Positions 8,915 through 17,968 of a stretch of 64,000 bases of DNA are shown piece after piece; positions within the stretch are counted from its first letter, which is position 1, and each line of letters starts with the position of its first letter. A model generated the notes under the pieces. That model did no database searches, was not told where the DNA came from, and saw only the letters and a list, made by a program, of their open reading frames with translations. Both the position numbers and the translations under genes were made by a program. This DNA comes from Oceanicola sp. (GTDB lineage: Bacteria; Pseudomonadota; Alphaproteobacteria; Rhodobacterales; Rhodobacteraceae), in assembly GCA_022447275.1 (NCBI GenBank), contig JAKVBK010000004.1, positions 1 to 64,000 on the forward strand, read 5' to 3'.

Positions 8915-9640
8915 TTGAGTGAAACAGACAGTCTGACGACCGGGCCCGAGCATGTGGCCTTGATCATGGACGGCAATGGCCGTTGGGCCACAAAGCGGGG
9001 GCGGCCCCGTCTGTTCGGGCATCAGGCCGGAGCAAGACGTGTGCGCGAAATCGTTGAATCCTGTCCGCGTTTGGGCGTGCGCTATCTGACAATCTTTGCC
9101 TTCTCGACGGAAAATTGGAAACGCACGCAGAGCGAAGTTTCGGGGCTGATGGCGATTTTCAAGCGCTACATCCTCAAAGAAGCCAGCAAGCTTTTAACGA
9201 ACGGCGTCCGCGTCCGCTTCATCGGGGACAGGATCCGATTGGATGAAACGCTGGTGCGCCTTATGGATGAGTTGGAAGTGCTGACCGCAGGCAATGACAC
9301 TGTGCATCTGACAATCGCACTCAATTACGGCGGCCGCGATGAGGTGACACGGGCGACACGCCGCCTCGCGGTGGAAGTGGCTGCTGGGCGTCTGCTACCC
9401 GAAGATGTCGGGGCCGAGACGCTGGCTGGTTTTCTGGATACGTGCATGTTGCCCGACCCGGACCTTGTGATCCGGACCAGCGGTGAGGCGCGGATATCCA
9501 ACTTCCTGCTGTGGCAATCGGCCTATGCGGAATATGAATTTGTCGACACGCTCTGGCCCGACTTCACGGCGGAGAAGTTCGAAAAAATCCTGCAATCCTT
9601 TCAAGGGCGTGATCGCCGTTTTGGAGCTGTCAGTGCCTAG
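8915..9640 (+). CDS. uppS: Isoprenyl transferase (undecaprenyl diphosphate synthase)
   Basis: cis-Prenyltransferase that adds isopentenyl units to farnesyl diphosphate to make the C55 carrier used for peptidoglycan and polysaccharide assembly. The catalytic motif is I-M-D-G-N-G-R-W with Asp19, and the substrate motifs F-A-F-S-T-E-N-W and R-T-S-G-E-A-R-I-S-N-F are clear. I prefer the TTG at 8915, seven to eight bases after AAGGAG, which gives 241 residues; the open frame extends upstream to 8852, but that part is unlike the family. Its end overlaps the start of cdsA by eight bases, implying translational coupling. Confidence 0.93.
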   Translation: MSETDSLTTGPEHVALIMDGNGRWATKRGRPRLFGHQAGARRVREIVESCPRLGVRYLTIFAFSTENWKRTQSEVSGLMAIFKRYILKEASKLLTNGVRVRFIGDRIRLDETLVRLMDELEVLTAGNDTVHLTIALNYGGRDEVTRATRRLAVEVAAGRLLPEDVGAETLAGFLDTCMLPDPDLVIRTSGEARISNFLLWQSAYAEYEFVDTLWPDFTAEKFEKILQSFQGRDRRFGAVSA

Positions 9641-10421
9641 CGCGTCAAATTGGGATGATTTGCGCCCCCGCGTGATCTGGGGCCTTGCGATGATCGCCGT
9701 AGGGGTTCTTGCGATCTGGTTTGGCGGGATCTGGTTCCAGATGCTGACCGTGTTCGCAACCGCCGTCATGATTTGGGAGCTGTCGCGAATGATTCAGCCG
9801 GACGGCGCGGCGGGCATGTTGCTGGCCGTCCTGACGGCCACGACCCTGTCAGCTGCACTGGCGCTTGAGTCCGGTGCATATGTCGCCCTGTTGCTGGCGC
9901 CTGCACTCGCCGGAGCCGTTGCGCTCCCACGGGCGAAACTGGCCTTTGCTGGGTTTGCCCTAGGGGTGATGCTGGCGGGGTGGGCGCTGATCACTTTCCG
10001 CGACACATTCGGCATGGCGTGGCTTTTTTGGCTGGTGATCTGTGTTGTTGTGACCGACGTGGCCGGATATTTCGCCGGTCGTACGTTTGGCGGGCCAAAG
10101 TTCTGGCCCTCAATCAGCCCCAAGAAAACGTGGTCTGGCATATTGGCCGGCTGGCTAGGCGCAGCTTTTGTGGGCTGGCTTTTCGTGGCCTTTGCAGGTG
10201 CCAGCGCGAACCTCATCTGGGTTTCGGTCGTTTTGTCCTTTGCATCGCAAATGGGGGATATTACCGAAAGCGCGATCAAACGCCGGATGGGCGTGAAGGA
10301 CAGTTCTGATCTGATCCCAGGCCATGGCGGCTTGTTTGATCGTTTTGACGGGCTTCTGGGGGCGGCATTATTCATGCTGCTGATTTCATTCCTGATTGAT
10401 CTGCCGCAGGTTTATCCATGA
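9633..10421 (+). CDS. cdsA: Phosphatidate cytidylyltransferase
   Basis: Converts phosphatidic acid and CTP to CDP-diacylglycerol, the branch-point precursor of membrane phospholipids. It is an integral membrane protein with about seven hydrophobic helices and the family signature near the C terminus (T-E-S-A-I-K-R-R-M-G-V-K-D-S and P-G-H-G-G-L-F-D-R-F-D). A GTG at 9633 preceded by GGAG at 9623-9626 gives 262 residues; the longer frame reaching back into uppS is not credible. It overlaps uppS by eight bases and dxr by four (ATGA), so the three genes are almost certainly co-translated. Confidence 0.93.
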   Translation: MPSASNWDDLRPRVIWGLAMIAVGVLAIWFGGIWFQMLTVFATAVMIWELSRMIQPDGAAGMLLAVLTATTLSAALALESGAYVALLLAPALAGAVALPRAKLAFAGFALGVMLAGWALITFRDTFGMAWLFWLVICVVVTDVAGYFAGRTFGGPKFWPSISPKKTWSGILAGWLGAAFVGWLFVAFAGASANLIWVSVVLSFASQMGDITESAIKRRMGVKDSSDLIPGHGGLFDRFDGLLGAALFMLLISFLIDLPQVYP

Positions 10422-11614
10422 CACGGCGCGTCAGTATTTTCGGAGCAACGGGGTCAATCGGTGAGAATACCATCGATCTGATTGCCCGCGATCCGAGCGC
10501 CTATGAGGTGGTTGCCCTGTCCGGTGGGCGCAATGTGAAGCGGCTTGCAGAGCAGGCCCGCAGTTTGAACGCGAGCCTTGCCGTAACAGCTTTTGAAGAA
10601 GCCCTGCCGGAACTGCGCGCGCTCCTGTCGGGCACGGGGATCGAAACCGCAGCCGGTCCCGAGGCCCTCGTGGATGCGGCGCGCAGACCTGCAGACTGGA
10701 TCATGTCTGCGATTGTCGGCTTTGCCGGGTTGCCGCCGGGGCTGGCAGCCCTTGAGCAGGGCACAACTCTGGCGCTTGCCAATAAGGAAAGCCTTGTCTG
10801 TGCGGGGCCTCTGCTGATGGCCACAGCGCGCCGCCACGGGGCCCGCATCCTGCCTGTGGACAGCGAGCATTCCGCCGTTTTCCAGGCGCTCGTGGGTGAA
10901 GAGATGTCTGCCGTCGAGCGGGTGATTATCACCGCGTCGGGCGGTGCGTTTCGCGATTGGCCGCTCGAAAATCTGCCAGATGCAACTTTGGCCGAGGCGT
11001 CATCGCATCCCAACTGGGATATGGGCCAGCGCATCACGATCGACAGCGCTTCCATGTTCAATAAGTCGCTTGAACTTATCGAAACAAGAGAGTTTTTCGA
11101 TATCGCGCCCGAGCAGATTGAGTGTGTCGTCCATCCTGAAAGCCTGATCCATGCGTTGGTTGGCTTCAACGATGGGGCGTTGATGGCCCATGTGGGCCCA
11201 CCTGATATGCGCCATGCAATCGGCTATGCTCTTCATTGGCCCGAGCGGCGTGAGCTGCCCGTGGCGCGGCTTGATCTCGCTCAGATTGCAACGCTGACTT
11301 TCCGCCCACCCTGTACCAAGCGCTGGCCGGCGCTGGCGCTGGCGCGCACGGTTATGGATATCCGGGGTCTTGCAGGGGCCGCGTTCAACGGCGCAAAGGA
11401 GCGGGCGCTTGATGGATTTATCGCGGGCCAGATCCGATTCACCGATATGGCCGGGGTCGTCGAAGATGTTCTCGACACGCTCTCAGCCAAGGGAGGCCTT
11501 GAAAACGCCGCGATCACCCTTGATGCCGTGCGTGAGGTGGACCAAGTGTCCAGAATATATGCGGCCGAGGCGATCGAGGCGCGCGCTGCATCCACCGCGG
11601 GTTTGCGCCGCTGA
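10418..11614 (+). CDS. dxr: 1-deoxy-D-xylulose 5-phosphate reductoisomerase
   Basis: Second enzyme of the MEP isoprenoid pathway: rearranges and reduces DXP to MEP with NADPH. The NADPH-binding G-A-T-G-S-I-G is at the N terminus, the metal and substrate residues are in P-V-D-S-E-H-S-A and A-S-G-G-A-F-R, and the family motif H-P-E-S-L-I-H-A is present. Length 398 residues, normal. It provides precursors for uppS in the same operon, while ispD and ispF of the same pathway are fused further along in this window (46021-47178). Confidence 0.96.
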   Translation: MTRRVSIFGATGSIGENTIDLIARDPSAYEVVALSGGRNVKRLAEQARSLNASLAVTAFEEALPELRALLSGTGIETAAGPEALVDAARRPADWIMSAIVGFAGLPPGLAALEQGTTLALANKESLVCAGPLLMATARRHGARILPVDSEHSAVFQALVGEEMSAVERVIITASGGAFRDWPLENLPDATLAEASSHPNWDMGQRITIDSASMFNKSLELIETREFFDIAPEQIECVVHPESLIHALVGFNDGALMAHVGPPDMRHAIGYALHWPERRELPVARLDLAQIATLTFRPPCTKRWPALALARTVMDIRGLAGAAFNGAKERALDGFIAGQIRFTDMAGVVEDVLDTLSAKGGLENAAITLDAVREVDQVSRIYAAEAIEARAASTAGLRR

Positions 11615-11643
11615 GCTGACAAAGCGTCCAGAAGGGGAAAAAG

Positions 11644-12987
11644 TTGGATCTTGTTGGATTGGTTCCTGAGTTTGGGAACATCATTTACACTGTTGTCGCC
11701 TTCATCATTGCGCTCAGCATCATCGTGGCGATCCATGAATATGGGCACTACATCGTAGGGCGGTGGTCGGGCATTCATGCGGAGGTGTTTTCGATCGGGT
11801 TCGGGCCCGTGCTGGCCAGCCGTGTCGATAAGCGCGGCACCGTCTGGCAGATCGCTGCCTTGCCCTTTGGCGGCTTTGTGAAGTTTTCTGGGGATGCGGA
11901 TGCCGCGAGCGGCAAGGACGGAGAGGCCATGTCCGAAATGGATGCCGCTGCCTTGCGCCGCACCATGCATGGCGCGCCCATTTGGGCGCGTGCCGCGACA
12001 GTCGCGGCAGGCCCGATATTTAACTTCATCCTGTCGATCCTGATTTTTGGTGCTGTCATCATGGCGCAGGGGGAGCCGACATCGCCCATGCAAGTGGCCC
12101 GGCTTGCGGATTTGCCGACCAGCGCGCCTGAACCCGCCCTGCAGGTGGGGGACGAAATCGTGGCCATCGAGGGGGTCGTCATCGACGATATCACCGGGCT
12201 CTATGATGCCGTGCCAGACCTGCCGCAGGAAGCGGTGCTGGGCTACGACATCCTGCGCGATGGTCAGGCAATGCAAGTCAACGGTCCGTACCCGCTGCCA
12301 CCGCTCGTCGCGCAGCTTCAGCCGGGCTCTGCGGCGATGGATGCTGGCCTTGAGGTAGACGACGTGATCACGGCCATAGACGGCGCGCCCGTCGTGGCGT
12401 TCCGTGAGTTGCAAGATCTTGTGGGCGCAAGTGAGGGGCAACCGCTCTTGCTGGATGTTTGGCGCGCTGGTCAGTCCCTTGAATTTGCGCTGGCGCCGCG
12501 CAAGGTGGATTTGCCCACGGGCGAGGGCACCTTCGAGACGCGGTGGTTGATCGGCATGACAGGTGGGCTGGCCTTTGAGCCTGCCACCGAGGTGCCCGGC
12601 TTTGGTGCCGCCCTGTCTGCTGGCGTACGGCAGACAAAGTTTATCATCGAGAGCTCTCTTTCGGGGCTCTACCACATGATCACGGGCGCCATTTCCAGCT
12701 GCAATTTACGCGGACCGATTGGCATCGCAGAGACCTCAGGTGCAGCTGCCAGCCAGGGCGCGCAAAGCTTTATCTGGTTCATCGCAGTTCTGTCGACAGC
12801 GGTTGGTTTGCTCAACCTGTTCCCGATACCAGTGCTCGATGGGGGCCATCTTGTGTTTCACGCCTATGAGGCCGTGACGGGCAAGCCTCCCTCGGACAAC
12901 GCATTGCGTGTTCTTATGGGAATTGGCCTGGCGCTTTTGCTGACCTTGATGGCCTTTGCCCTGACAAACGACCTGTTCTGTCCGTAA
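11644..12987 (+). CDS. rseP: RseP-type intramembrane zinc metalloprotease (site-2 protease)
   Basis: Membrane-embedded protease of the S2P family, which in other bacteria cleaves anti-sigma factors and cleared signal peptides. The zinc site is H31-E32-Y-G-H35 in the first helix, and the third ligand lies in N-L-F-P-I-P-V-L-D-G-G-H in the C-terminal helices. Between them are two PDZ-like segments (L-Q-V-G-D-E-I-V-A-I-E-G and L-E-V-D-D-V-I-T-A-I-D-G). Translation appears to start at a TTG (11644) preceded by AGGGG. Its place between dxr and bamA is the conserved bacterial arrangement. Confidence 0.94.
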   Translation: MDLVGLVPEFGNIIYTVVAFIIALSIIVAIHEYGHYIVGRWSGIHAEVFSIGFGPVLASRVDKRGTVWQIAALPFGGFVKFSGDADAASGKDGEAMSEMDAAALRRTMHGAPIWARAATVAAGPIFNFILSILIFGAVIMAQGEPTSPMQVARLADLPTSAPEPALQVGDEIVAIEGVVIDDITGLYDAVPDLPQEAVLGYDILRDGQAMQVNGPYPLPPLVAQLQPGSAAMDAGLEVDDVITAIDGAPVVAFRELQDLVGASEGQPLLLDVWRAGQSLEFALAPRKVDLPTGEGTFETRWLIGMTGGLAFEPATEVPGFGAALSAGVRQTKFIIESSLSGLYHMITGAISSCNLRGPIGIAETSGAAASQGAQSFIWFIAVLSTAVGLLNLFPIPVLDGGHLVFHAYEAVTGKPPSDNALRVLMGIGLALLLTLMAFALTNDLFCP

Positions 12988-13123
12988 TCGAGACAACGCT
13001 CCTGGCCATGTCGTTTCATCGGGGTGGGCAGGGGACGCGTTTACCAATCTGGTCTCAGTGTTGCCCCAATTTCGCCCTGATTGCTGAGTAGCGACGGGAT
13101 GCGAAGAAACGGGGAAGTTAACC

Positions 13124-13273
13124 ATGACCACGCTTGTTGCCAATGCAAACAGCTTGTCGCTGCTGCTGCGACTGAACCTTGACCGCCTCATTTGGCTCAC
13201 CACGGTCTTGGTCGCTTTGGGTGGGGGCGCTTGGATTGGCTCGCTCATGATGACACCGCCTCCTGGTTTCTGA
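13124..13273 (+). CDS. Small membrane protein of unknown function (49 residues)
   Basis: A 50-codon frame starts at ATG 13124 with GGGGAAG about six bases upstream. It encodes a hydrophilic N terminus and one hydrophobic segment (W-L-T-T-V-L-V-A-L-G-G-G-A-W-I-G) ending in M-T-P-P-P-G-F. A rho-independent terminator lies 50 bases after its stop, which supports a real transcript end. I do not recognise the family. The octamer TTAACCAT, the CtrA half-site, overlaps the start codon, but that may be chance. The frame lies between rseP and bamA, where automatic annotation often leaves a gap. Confidence 0.5.
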   Translation: MTTLVANANSLSLLLRLNLDRLIWLTTVLVALGGGAWIGSLMMTPPPGF

Positions 13274-13322
13274 AACCGGTGACGCGCCAAAGCGCGTTCT
13301 TCAAAACTTGAAAGTCGGCGTG

Positions 13323-13352
13323 AGCCCGGTGCGCATTGGTGCCGGGCTTTTT
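13323..13352 (+). terminator. Rho-independent terminator upstream of bamA
   Basis: AGCCCGG (13323-13329) pairs with CCGGGCT (13342-13348) over a 12-base loop, followed immediately by a T run. It closes the transcript coming from rseP and the small ORF, so bamA needs its own promoter. Confidence 0.7.
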
Positions 13353-13409
13353 AAATGCGTGCTGCACGTCACACCTGCGCGGATAAGCGAACAAAGGCGC
13401 TGATGTCTT

Positions 13410-13438
13410 TTGACAAGCCCCCCCAATCCCGGTAGCAC
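13410..13438 (+). promoter_or_regulatory. Candidate sigma-70 promoter of the bamA operon
   Basis: A perfect TTGACA (13410-13415) is followed after exactly 17 bases by TAGCAC (13433-13438), a weak -10 match. It lies between the terminator at 13323 and the bamA start. Its position and the perfect -35 favour it; no transcription start is known. Confidence 0.4.
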
Positions 13439-13473
13439 GGTGAGCAAAGAATATATCGCCTTTGGGGGGCGCC

Positions 13474-15819
13474 ATGCTGCTATATAGAGTGGTCCGGAGG
13501 GGGATTTCTTCCCTTCAGCGGTCAAGAGTTTTGCGCGTAGTTCACCTGTGCCTCGGCCTTGTTGCACTGAACTTGATGGCCACGGCCGCAACGGCACAAA
13601 GCTATGTGTTTTCGAACATTTCGGTAGATGGCAACCGCCGGATCGAGGCGTCGACAATCGCAACATATGCGGGAATCGCTGCCGGTGAACGGGTCAGTGC
13701 GGGCCAGTTGAATGCAGCCGTGCAGCGGATCGTGAACTCCGGACTATTCGAATCTGTTGAGGTCACCCCGCGCGGGGGCACCTTGGCGATTTCCGTGGTG
13801 GAATACCCAACGGTGAACCGACTTGTTTACGAGGGCAACCGGCGTCTCAAGGATGATGACCTCAACGCCATCGTTCAGTTGACGCCACGCCGGGTCTACA
13901 CCCCCGCCTTGGCGGAAGCAGATGCGGCCAGCATCTCGGAAGCTTACCGTCAGGAAGGCCGTCTTGCCGCTGCCGTGACGCCGAAGATCATTCGTCGGTC
14001 TGACAACCGGGTAGACGTTGTTTTTGAGATTGTCGAAGGCGGCAACACAGAAATCGAGCGCCTCTCCTTTGTTGGCAACCGCGCCTATGGGGACCGGCGC
14101 CTGCGGGCAGCCCTGGAAACCAAGCAGGCGGGTCTGTTCCGTCGGTTTGTACGCAACGATACCTTGGTGGAAGATCGTCTGGAATTCGACAAGCAAATCC
14201 TGCGGGATTTCTACGCCTCCCGCGGTTATGTGGATATGCAGGTGCTCGACACCTCTGCAGAGATCACACGAGACCGGGGCGCCGTTCTGGTGACCTTCAC
14301 GATCCGCGAGGGCCAGCAATATCGCTTTGGCGATGTAGACGTGGTCTCTGAAATCGACACGGTTGATGCAGCAGACTACCAAGATGCTCTGCGTGTGAGA
14401 ACCGGATCGGTCTACAGCCCCAGCATCGTGGAAGAAAATATTGCCCGGCTTGAGCGACTGGCGATTGCCAACGGGGAAGATTTCGTGCGCGTCGTGCCGC
14501 GCGTGACGCGCGATCCGCGCAACCAAACCCTCAATATCGAACTCGCCTTGGTGCGCGGCCCACGCGTGTTTGTCGAACGGATCGATATCGAGGGCAACGC
14601 AACAACGCTGGATCGGGTCATTCGCCGCCAGTTTGATGTTGTGGAAGGCGATCCCTTCAACCCGCGTCAGATCCGTGCCTCTGCAGAGCGCATCCGCGCC
14701 CTTGGTTTCTTCAAAACATCGGAAGTTCAGACCCGCCAGGGCAGCCGCCCCGATCAGGTTGTGATCGACGTGGATGTGGAAGAAGCCCCGACGGGCTCGC
14801 TCGGGTTTGGTGCCTCCTACGGCAACGATGTGGGCTTTGGCCTGACATTGAGTTTCGCGGAGACGAACTTTTTGGGCCGCGGCCAATCGCTCCGCTTTGA
14901 TTTGAACACGACACAGGACTCCGAGGCTCTGTCTTTCTCCTTTACGGAGCCGCAATTCCTGAGCCGCGATGTGGCGTTTTCCTTCGGCCTCGCTTATCGG
15001 CAGACGGACAATGAGAATTCGCGCTACTCGACGCGGATCGGTGCAATCGAGCCGTCCCTGTCCTTCCCAATCAGCGAGCGTGGACGTTTGCGTGTGTTTG
15101 GTGCCTTGCGCTACGAAGAGTTGTTCGAGGTTGATAACCCTGCTTCTTCCGCCGTTCTGCAGGCCGAAGAAGGCACCCGCGAGTTTGGCGTGATCGGGTT
15201 TGGTTACACCTATGATACCCGGAACTCCGGTTTGAACCCCGATGCTGGCATATTGCTGCGGTTCAATCAGGAATTCGGGCTGGGTGACAGCGATACCCAG
15301 TACAGCAAAACCACGCTTTTCGGCTTGGCTGAAACCCGCAGTTTCCGGGACAACTTCACGTTGCGGGCCATTGTCGAAGCGGGCGCGATTGCCTTCTCGG
15401 ACGGTGCGTCCTCCACGATCCTGGACCGGTTCACACTGGCGGGCAAAATGCGCGGGTTTGAACCGCTGGGTATCGGCCCACGCGATTTGAATGTCGCGAA
15501 CCAAGATGCACTGGGCGGCAACGCCTTTGCCGTGCTGCGCCTCGAGGCTGAGTTCCCCCTTGGTCTGCCGGAAGAATACGGCATCAGCGGTGGCCTGTTT
15601 TACGACATCGGGTCGGTGTGGGATTTGGACAATGTGAATGGAGGCCCAAGCGGAGCTGACATCGTCGATGATGCGCGATATTTCCGCCAGTCTATTGGCT
15701 TCTCGCTGTTCTGGAATACGGCGCTTGGCCCGCTGCGTCTGAACTTCTCGGAAGCGCTGGACAAGCAACCCTATGACATCGACCAGCCCTTTGACCTCAC
15801 GATCCAGACGAAGTTCTGA
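13474..15819 (+). CDS. bamA: Outer membrane protein assembly factor BamA
   Basis: Omp85-family pore that inserts beta-barrel proteins into the outer membrane. After a signal peptide ending around A-T-A-Q come five POTRA repeats (about residues 40-420), then a 16-strand barrel containing the V-R-G-F-equivalent M-R-G-F-E-P-L-G-I-G-P-R motif and a C-terminal phenylalanine. Length, 781 residues, is typical. I chose ATG 13474, just after a G-rich ribosome-binding site; a TTG at 13462 is a weaker alternative. The next gene is the chaperone that delivers its substrates. Confidence 0.96.
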   Translation: MLLYRVVRRGISSLQRSRVLRVVHLCLGLVALNLMATAATAQSYVFSNISVDGNRRIEASTIATYAGIAAGERVSAGQLNAAVQRIVNSGLFESVEVTPRGGTLAISVVEYPTVNRLVYEGNRRLKDDDLNAIVQLTPRRVYTPALAEADAASISEAYRQEGRLAAAVTPKIIRRSDNRVDVVFEIVEGGNTEIERLSFVGNRAYGDRRLRAALETKQAGLFRRFVRNDTLVEDRLEFDKQILRDFYASRGYVDMQVLDTSAEITRDRGAVLVTFTIREGQQYRFGDVDVVSEIDTVDAADYQDALRVRTGSVYSPSIVEENIARLERLAIANGEDFVRVVPRVTRDPRNQTLNIELALVRGPRVFVERIDIEGNATTLDRVIRRQFDVVEGDPFNPRQIRASAERIRALGFFKTSEVQTRQGSRPDQVVIDVDVEEAPTGSLGFGASYGNDVGFGLTLSFAETNFLGRGQSLRFDLNTTQDSEALSFSFTEPQFLSRDVAFSFGLAYRQTDNENSRYSTRIGAIEPSLSFPISERGRLRVFGALRYEELFEVDNPASSAVLQAEEGTREFGVIGFGYTYDTRNSGLNPDAGILLRFNQEFGLGDSDTQYSKTTLFGLAETRSFRDNFTLRAIVEAGAIAFSDGASSTILDRFTLAGKMRGFEPLGIGPRDLNVANQDALGGNAFAVLRLEAEFPLGLPEEYGISGGLFYDIGSVWDLDNVNGGPSGADIVDDARYFRQSIGFSLFWNTALGPLRLNFSEALDKQPYDIDQPFDLTIQTKF

Positions 15820-15821
15820 TC

Positions 15822-16532
15822 ATGCCGCATGAGCGGCGCAAAATCCTGCCAAGGCCGGGGGGCATATATCGTGCCGTCTCGGCTTTGGTGCTTTTGGTGG
15901 CTGGCAGCTTAGGGCCCGCGCACTCCCAATCCACCTTACCGCTGGCCAATGTCCCGCTGTCTATGGGGCAGGATACGTCCGTTCCCCGCAGCCCGCTTCT
16001 GACGATTGATCGCGATGCGCTGTTTGCGGGGTCTGCCTACGGCCAACGCCTTCAGGCCGATATCCGCGACGCCTCCGTAGCTTTAAGCGAAGAGAACCAA
16101 ACGATCACGAACGACTTGGAGGCCGAAGAACTGGCCCTGACCGAGCAGCGCGCCACCCTGCCGGCAGAGGAATTTCGGGCCCTTGCTGACGCCTTTGACG
16201 AAAAGGTAACGCGCCTGCGCAGCCGTCAGGATGCAAAAACACGTGTGCTCCAAAGACGGCAGGAACTGGAAAGACAGCGCTTTTTCTCTGCCGCTTTGCC
16301 AATTCTGGCAGAGATTGTGCAGGAAGCGGGCGCGGTGGCCATTCTCGATCGCGGCTCTGTTTTCCTGACAGCAGACGAGATCGATATTACGGAAGTTGCT
16401 ATCCGCAGGCTGGATGAAGCCATCGGCGCAGGCCCCGATAGATCCGTTGCTCCGCCAGACACGGCACCGCGTCCGCGCCCAAGCACTGGCTCCGAGACTG
16501 TGCAAGACAACGAAGCGCCCAAGGACGAATAG
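15822..16532 (+). CDS. OmpH/Skp-family periplasmic chaperone
   Basis: Periplasmic holdase that escorts unfolded outer-membrane proteins to BamA. An N-terminal signal sequence (L-V-L-L-V-A-G-S-L-G-P-A-H-S) is followed by a conserved start of the mature domain (L-L-T-I-D-R-D-A-L-F) and a long charged coiled coil (about residues 80-150). The C-terminal tail of about 35 residues is Pro/Ser/Thr-rich and probably disordered. It follows bamA by only two bases. In E. coli, lpxD comes next; here fabZ does, and no lpxD is seen in the window. Confidence 0.88.
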   Translation: MPHERRKILPRPGGIYRAVSALVLLVAGSLGPAHSQSTLPLANVPLSMGQDTSVPRSPLLTIDRDALFAGSAYGQRLQADIRDASVALSEENQTITNDLEAEELALTEQRATLPAEEFRALADAFDEKVTRLRSRQDAKTRVLQRRQELERQRFFSAALPILAEIVQEAGAVAILDRGSVFLTADEIDITEVAIRRLDEAIGAGPDRSVAPPDTAPRPRPSTGSETVQDNEAPKDE

Positions 16533-16674
16533 CGGCTGTGGAAACAGAGAAGAGCCGCTCCCGAACGCGCCCGCCGCTTGCCCCTTGCGCGGCCCGATGA
16601 TACCCCGCCCATAAGAACATGCGGCCGCATTCAGCCGCCCCAGCAGGACAAAGATCTTCGAGGACACCACCCAT

Positions 16675-17148
16675 ATGACCGACACAGATATTCCCACCCG
16701 TGCCGACCTCGACCTGATCAAGCGGATTATTCCGCACCGCTACCCGTTCCTGCTGGTCGATCGCGTGGAAGATATCGTGCCCCGTGAGTCTGCGCGCGGC
16801 ATCAAGATGGTCACTGCGAATGAGCCCCATTTCACCGGGCATTTCCCGGATGCGCCGATCATGCCGGGCGTTCTGATCATCGAAGCACTTGCCCAGACCG
16901 CCGGCGTTATGGCCGGTGTCACGCTCGGCATGGCCGACAAAGGCATGCTCGTGTATTTCATGGCGATCGACAGCGCGAAGTTCCGGCGCAAGGTGGTGCC
17001 GGGTGACATGTTGGAACTCAATGTGACTGTAAAGCGCGCAAGCACCAAGATCTGGAAGTTTGAGGGCAGGGCCACCGTCGATGGAGAACTGGCGGCAGAG
17101 GCGGCTTTCACGGCGATGATGGATCTCGAAAGCGGTCAGGCAGGCTGA
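16675..17148 (+). CDS. fabZ: 3-hydroxyacyl-[acyl-carrier-protein] dehydratase
   Basis: Hot-dog-fold dehydratase of type II fatty acid synthesis that removes water from 3-hydroxyacyl-ACP, sharing its substrate pool with LpxA next door. The catalytic pair is H56 in [11 protein letters not shown] and E70 in I-I-E-A-L-A-Q. Length is 157 residues. GAGGA about 15 bases upstream is distant for a ribosome-binding site, but no better start is available. The stop codon lies three bases before lpxA. Confidence 0.95.
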   Translation: MTDTDIPTRADLDLIKRIIPHRYPFLLVDRVEDIVPRESARGIKMVTANEPHFTGHFPDAPIMPGVLIIEALAQTAGVMAGVTLGMADKGMLVYFMAIDSAKFRRKVVPGDMLELNVTVKRASTKIWKFEGRATVDGELAAEAAFTAMMDLESGQAG

Positions 17149-17151
17149 ACC

Positions 17152-17949
17152 ATGGCAATCCATCCGGATGCATCCGTTCACCCCTCTGCGGTGATTGAAG
17201 ACGGGGCTGAGATTGGGCCCGGCTGCTCGATTGGCCCGTTTTGTGTTGTCGGCGCTGAGGTGCGGCTCGCGGCGGATGTTACGCTCAAGAGCCACGTGGT
17301 CATCACCGGGGATACCCAGGTGGGCAGCGGGACTGTGATCTTCTCCTTCGCGGTGATCGGTGAGATCCCGCAGGATTTGAAGTTCAAGGGTGAGAAGGCG
17401 CAGCTGGTCATTGGTGCGCGCAATCGCATCCGGGAACATGTCACCATGAACCTTGGCACAGAGGGCGGTGGCGGCGTCACGCGCGTGGGGGATGATGGTC
17501 TGTTCATGGCTGGCTGTCATATCGCTCATGACGCGCAGGTGGGCGACCGCGTGATCATTGTGAACTCGGCCGCTGTCGCAGGACATTGCGTGATCGAGGA
17601 CGACGTGATCATCGGGGGGCTTTCAGGCCTGCATCAGTGGGTGCGCGTGGGCAAGGGCGCGATTGTTGGCGCCCTGTCTATGGTAACTGCGGACGTTATG
17701 CCCTTCGGGCTGGTGCAGGGGCCGCGCGGCAAGCTGGAAGGCCTCAACCTCGTGGGGTTGAAGCGCCGTGGCGTCCCGCGGGCTGATATCCATGCCCTGC
17801 GCGCCGCCTTCCAGGATCTCGCCCATGGCGAGGGCACGTTTCAGGAGCGCGCCACCCGCCTTGGCGCTGAAACGGACAGCGCCCATGTCCGCGAGATGGT
17901 AGATTTCGTGATGGGCGACAGCGATCGTCGTTTCCTGACACCCGAATAA
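17152..17949 (+). CDS. lpxA: UDP-N-acetylglucosamine acyltransferase
   Basis: First step of lipid A synthesis: transfers a 3-hydroxyacyl chain from ACP to UDP-GlcNAc. The left-handed beta-helix is visible as hexapeptide repeats from residue 1 to about 190 (I-x-x-x-A-x type), with the catalytic histidine in G-C-H-I-A-H-D. The C-terminal helical domain begins at G-L-N-L-V-G-L-K-R-R-G, diagnostic for LpxA. It is 265 residues long, the usual size, and sits three bases after fabZ. Confidence 0.96.
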   Translation: MAIHPDASVHPSAVIEDGAEIGPGCSIGPFCVVGAEVRLAADVTLKSHVVITGDTQVGSGTVIFSFAVIGEIPQDLKFKGEKAQLVIGARNRIREHVTMNLGTEGGGGVTRVGDDGLFMAGCHIAHDAQVGDRVIIVNSAAVAGHCVIEDDVIIGGLSGLHQWVRVGKGAIVGALSMVTADVMPFGLVQGPRGKLEGLNLVGLKRRGVPRADIHALRAAFQDLAHGEGTFQERATRLGAETDSAHVREMVDFVMGDSDRRFLTPE

Positions 17950-17968
17950 GGCAGGAGGGGCGCAGGGC

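Noticed and set aside
11281..12675. 464-codon minus-strand frame opposite dxr and rseP
   Set aside because: Spans two genes with clear catalytic motifs on the plus strand; composition is that of an antisense frame.
13744..15768. 674-codon open frame on the minus strand opposite bamA
   Set aside because: It is the antisense shadow of bamA: it has no ribosome-binding site, no family resemblance and an Arg/His/Gln-rich composition typical of complement frames in GC-rich genes.
16399..17586. 395-codon minus-strand frame opposite skp, fabZ and lpxA
   Set aside because: Crosses three well supported genes and shows no domain.
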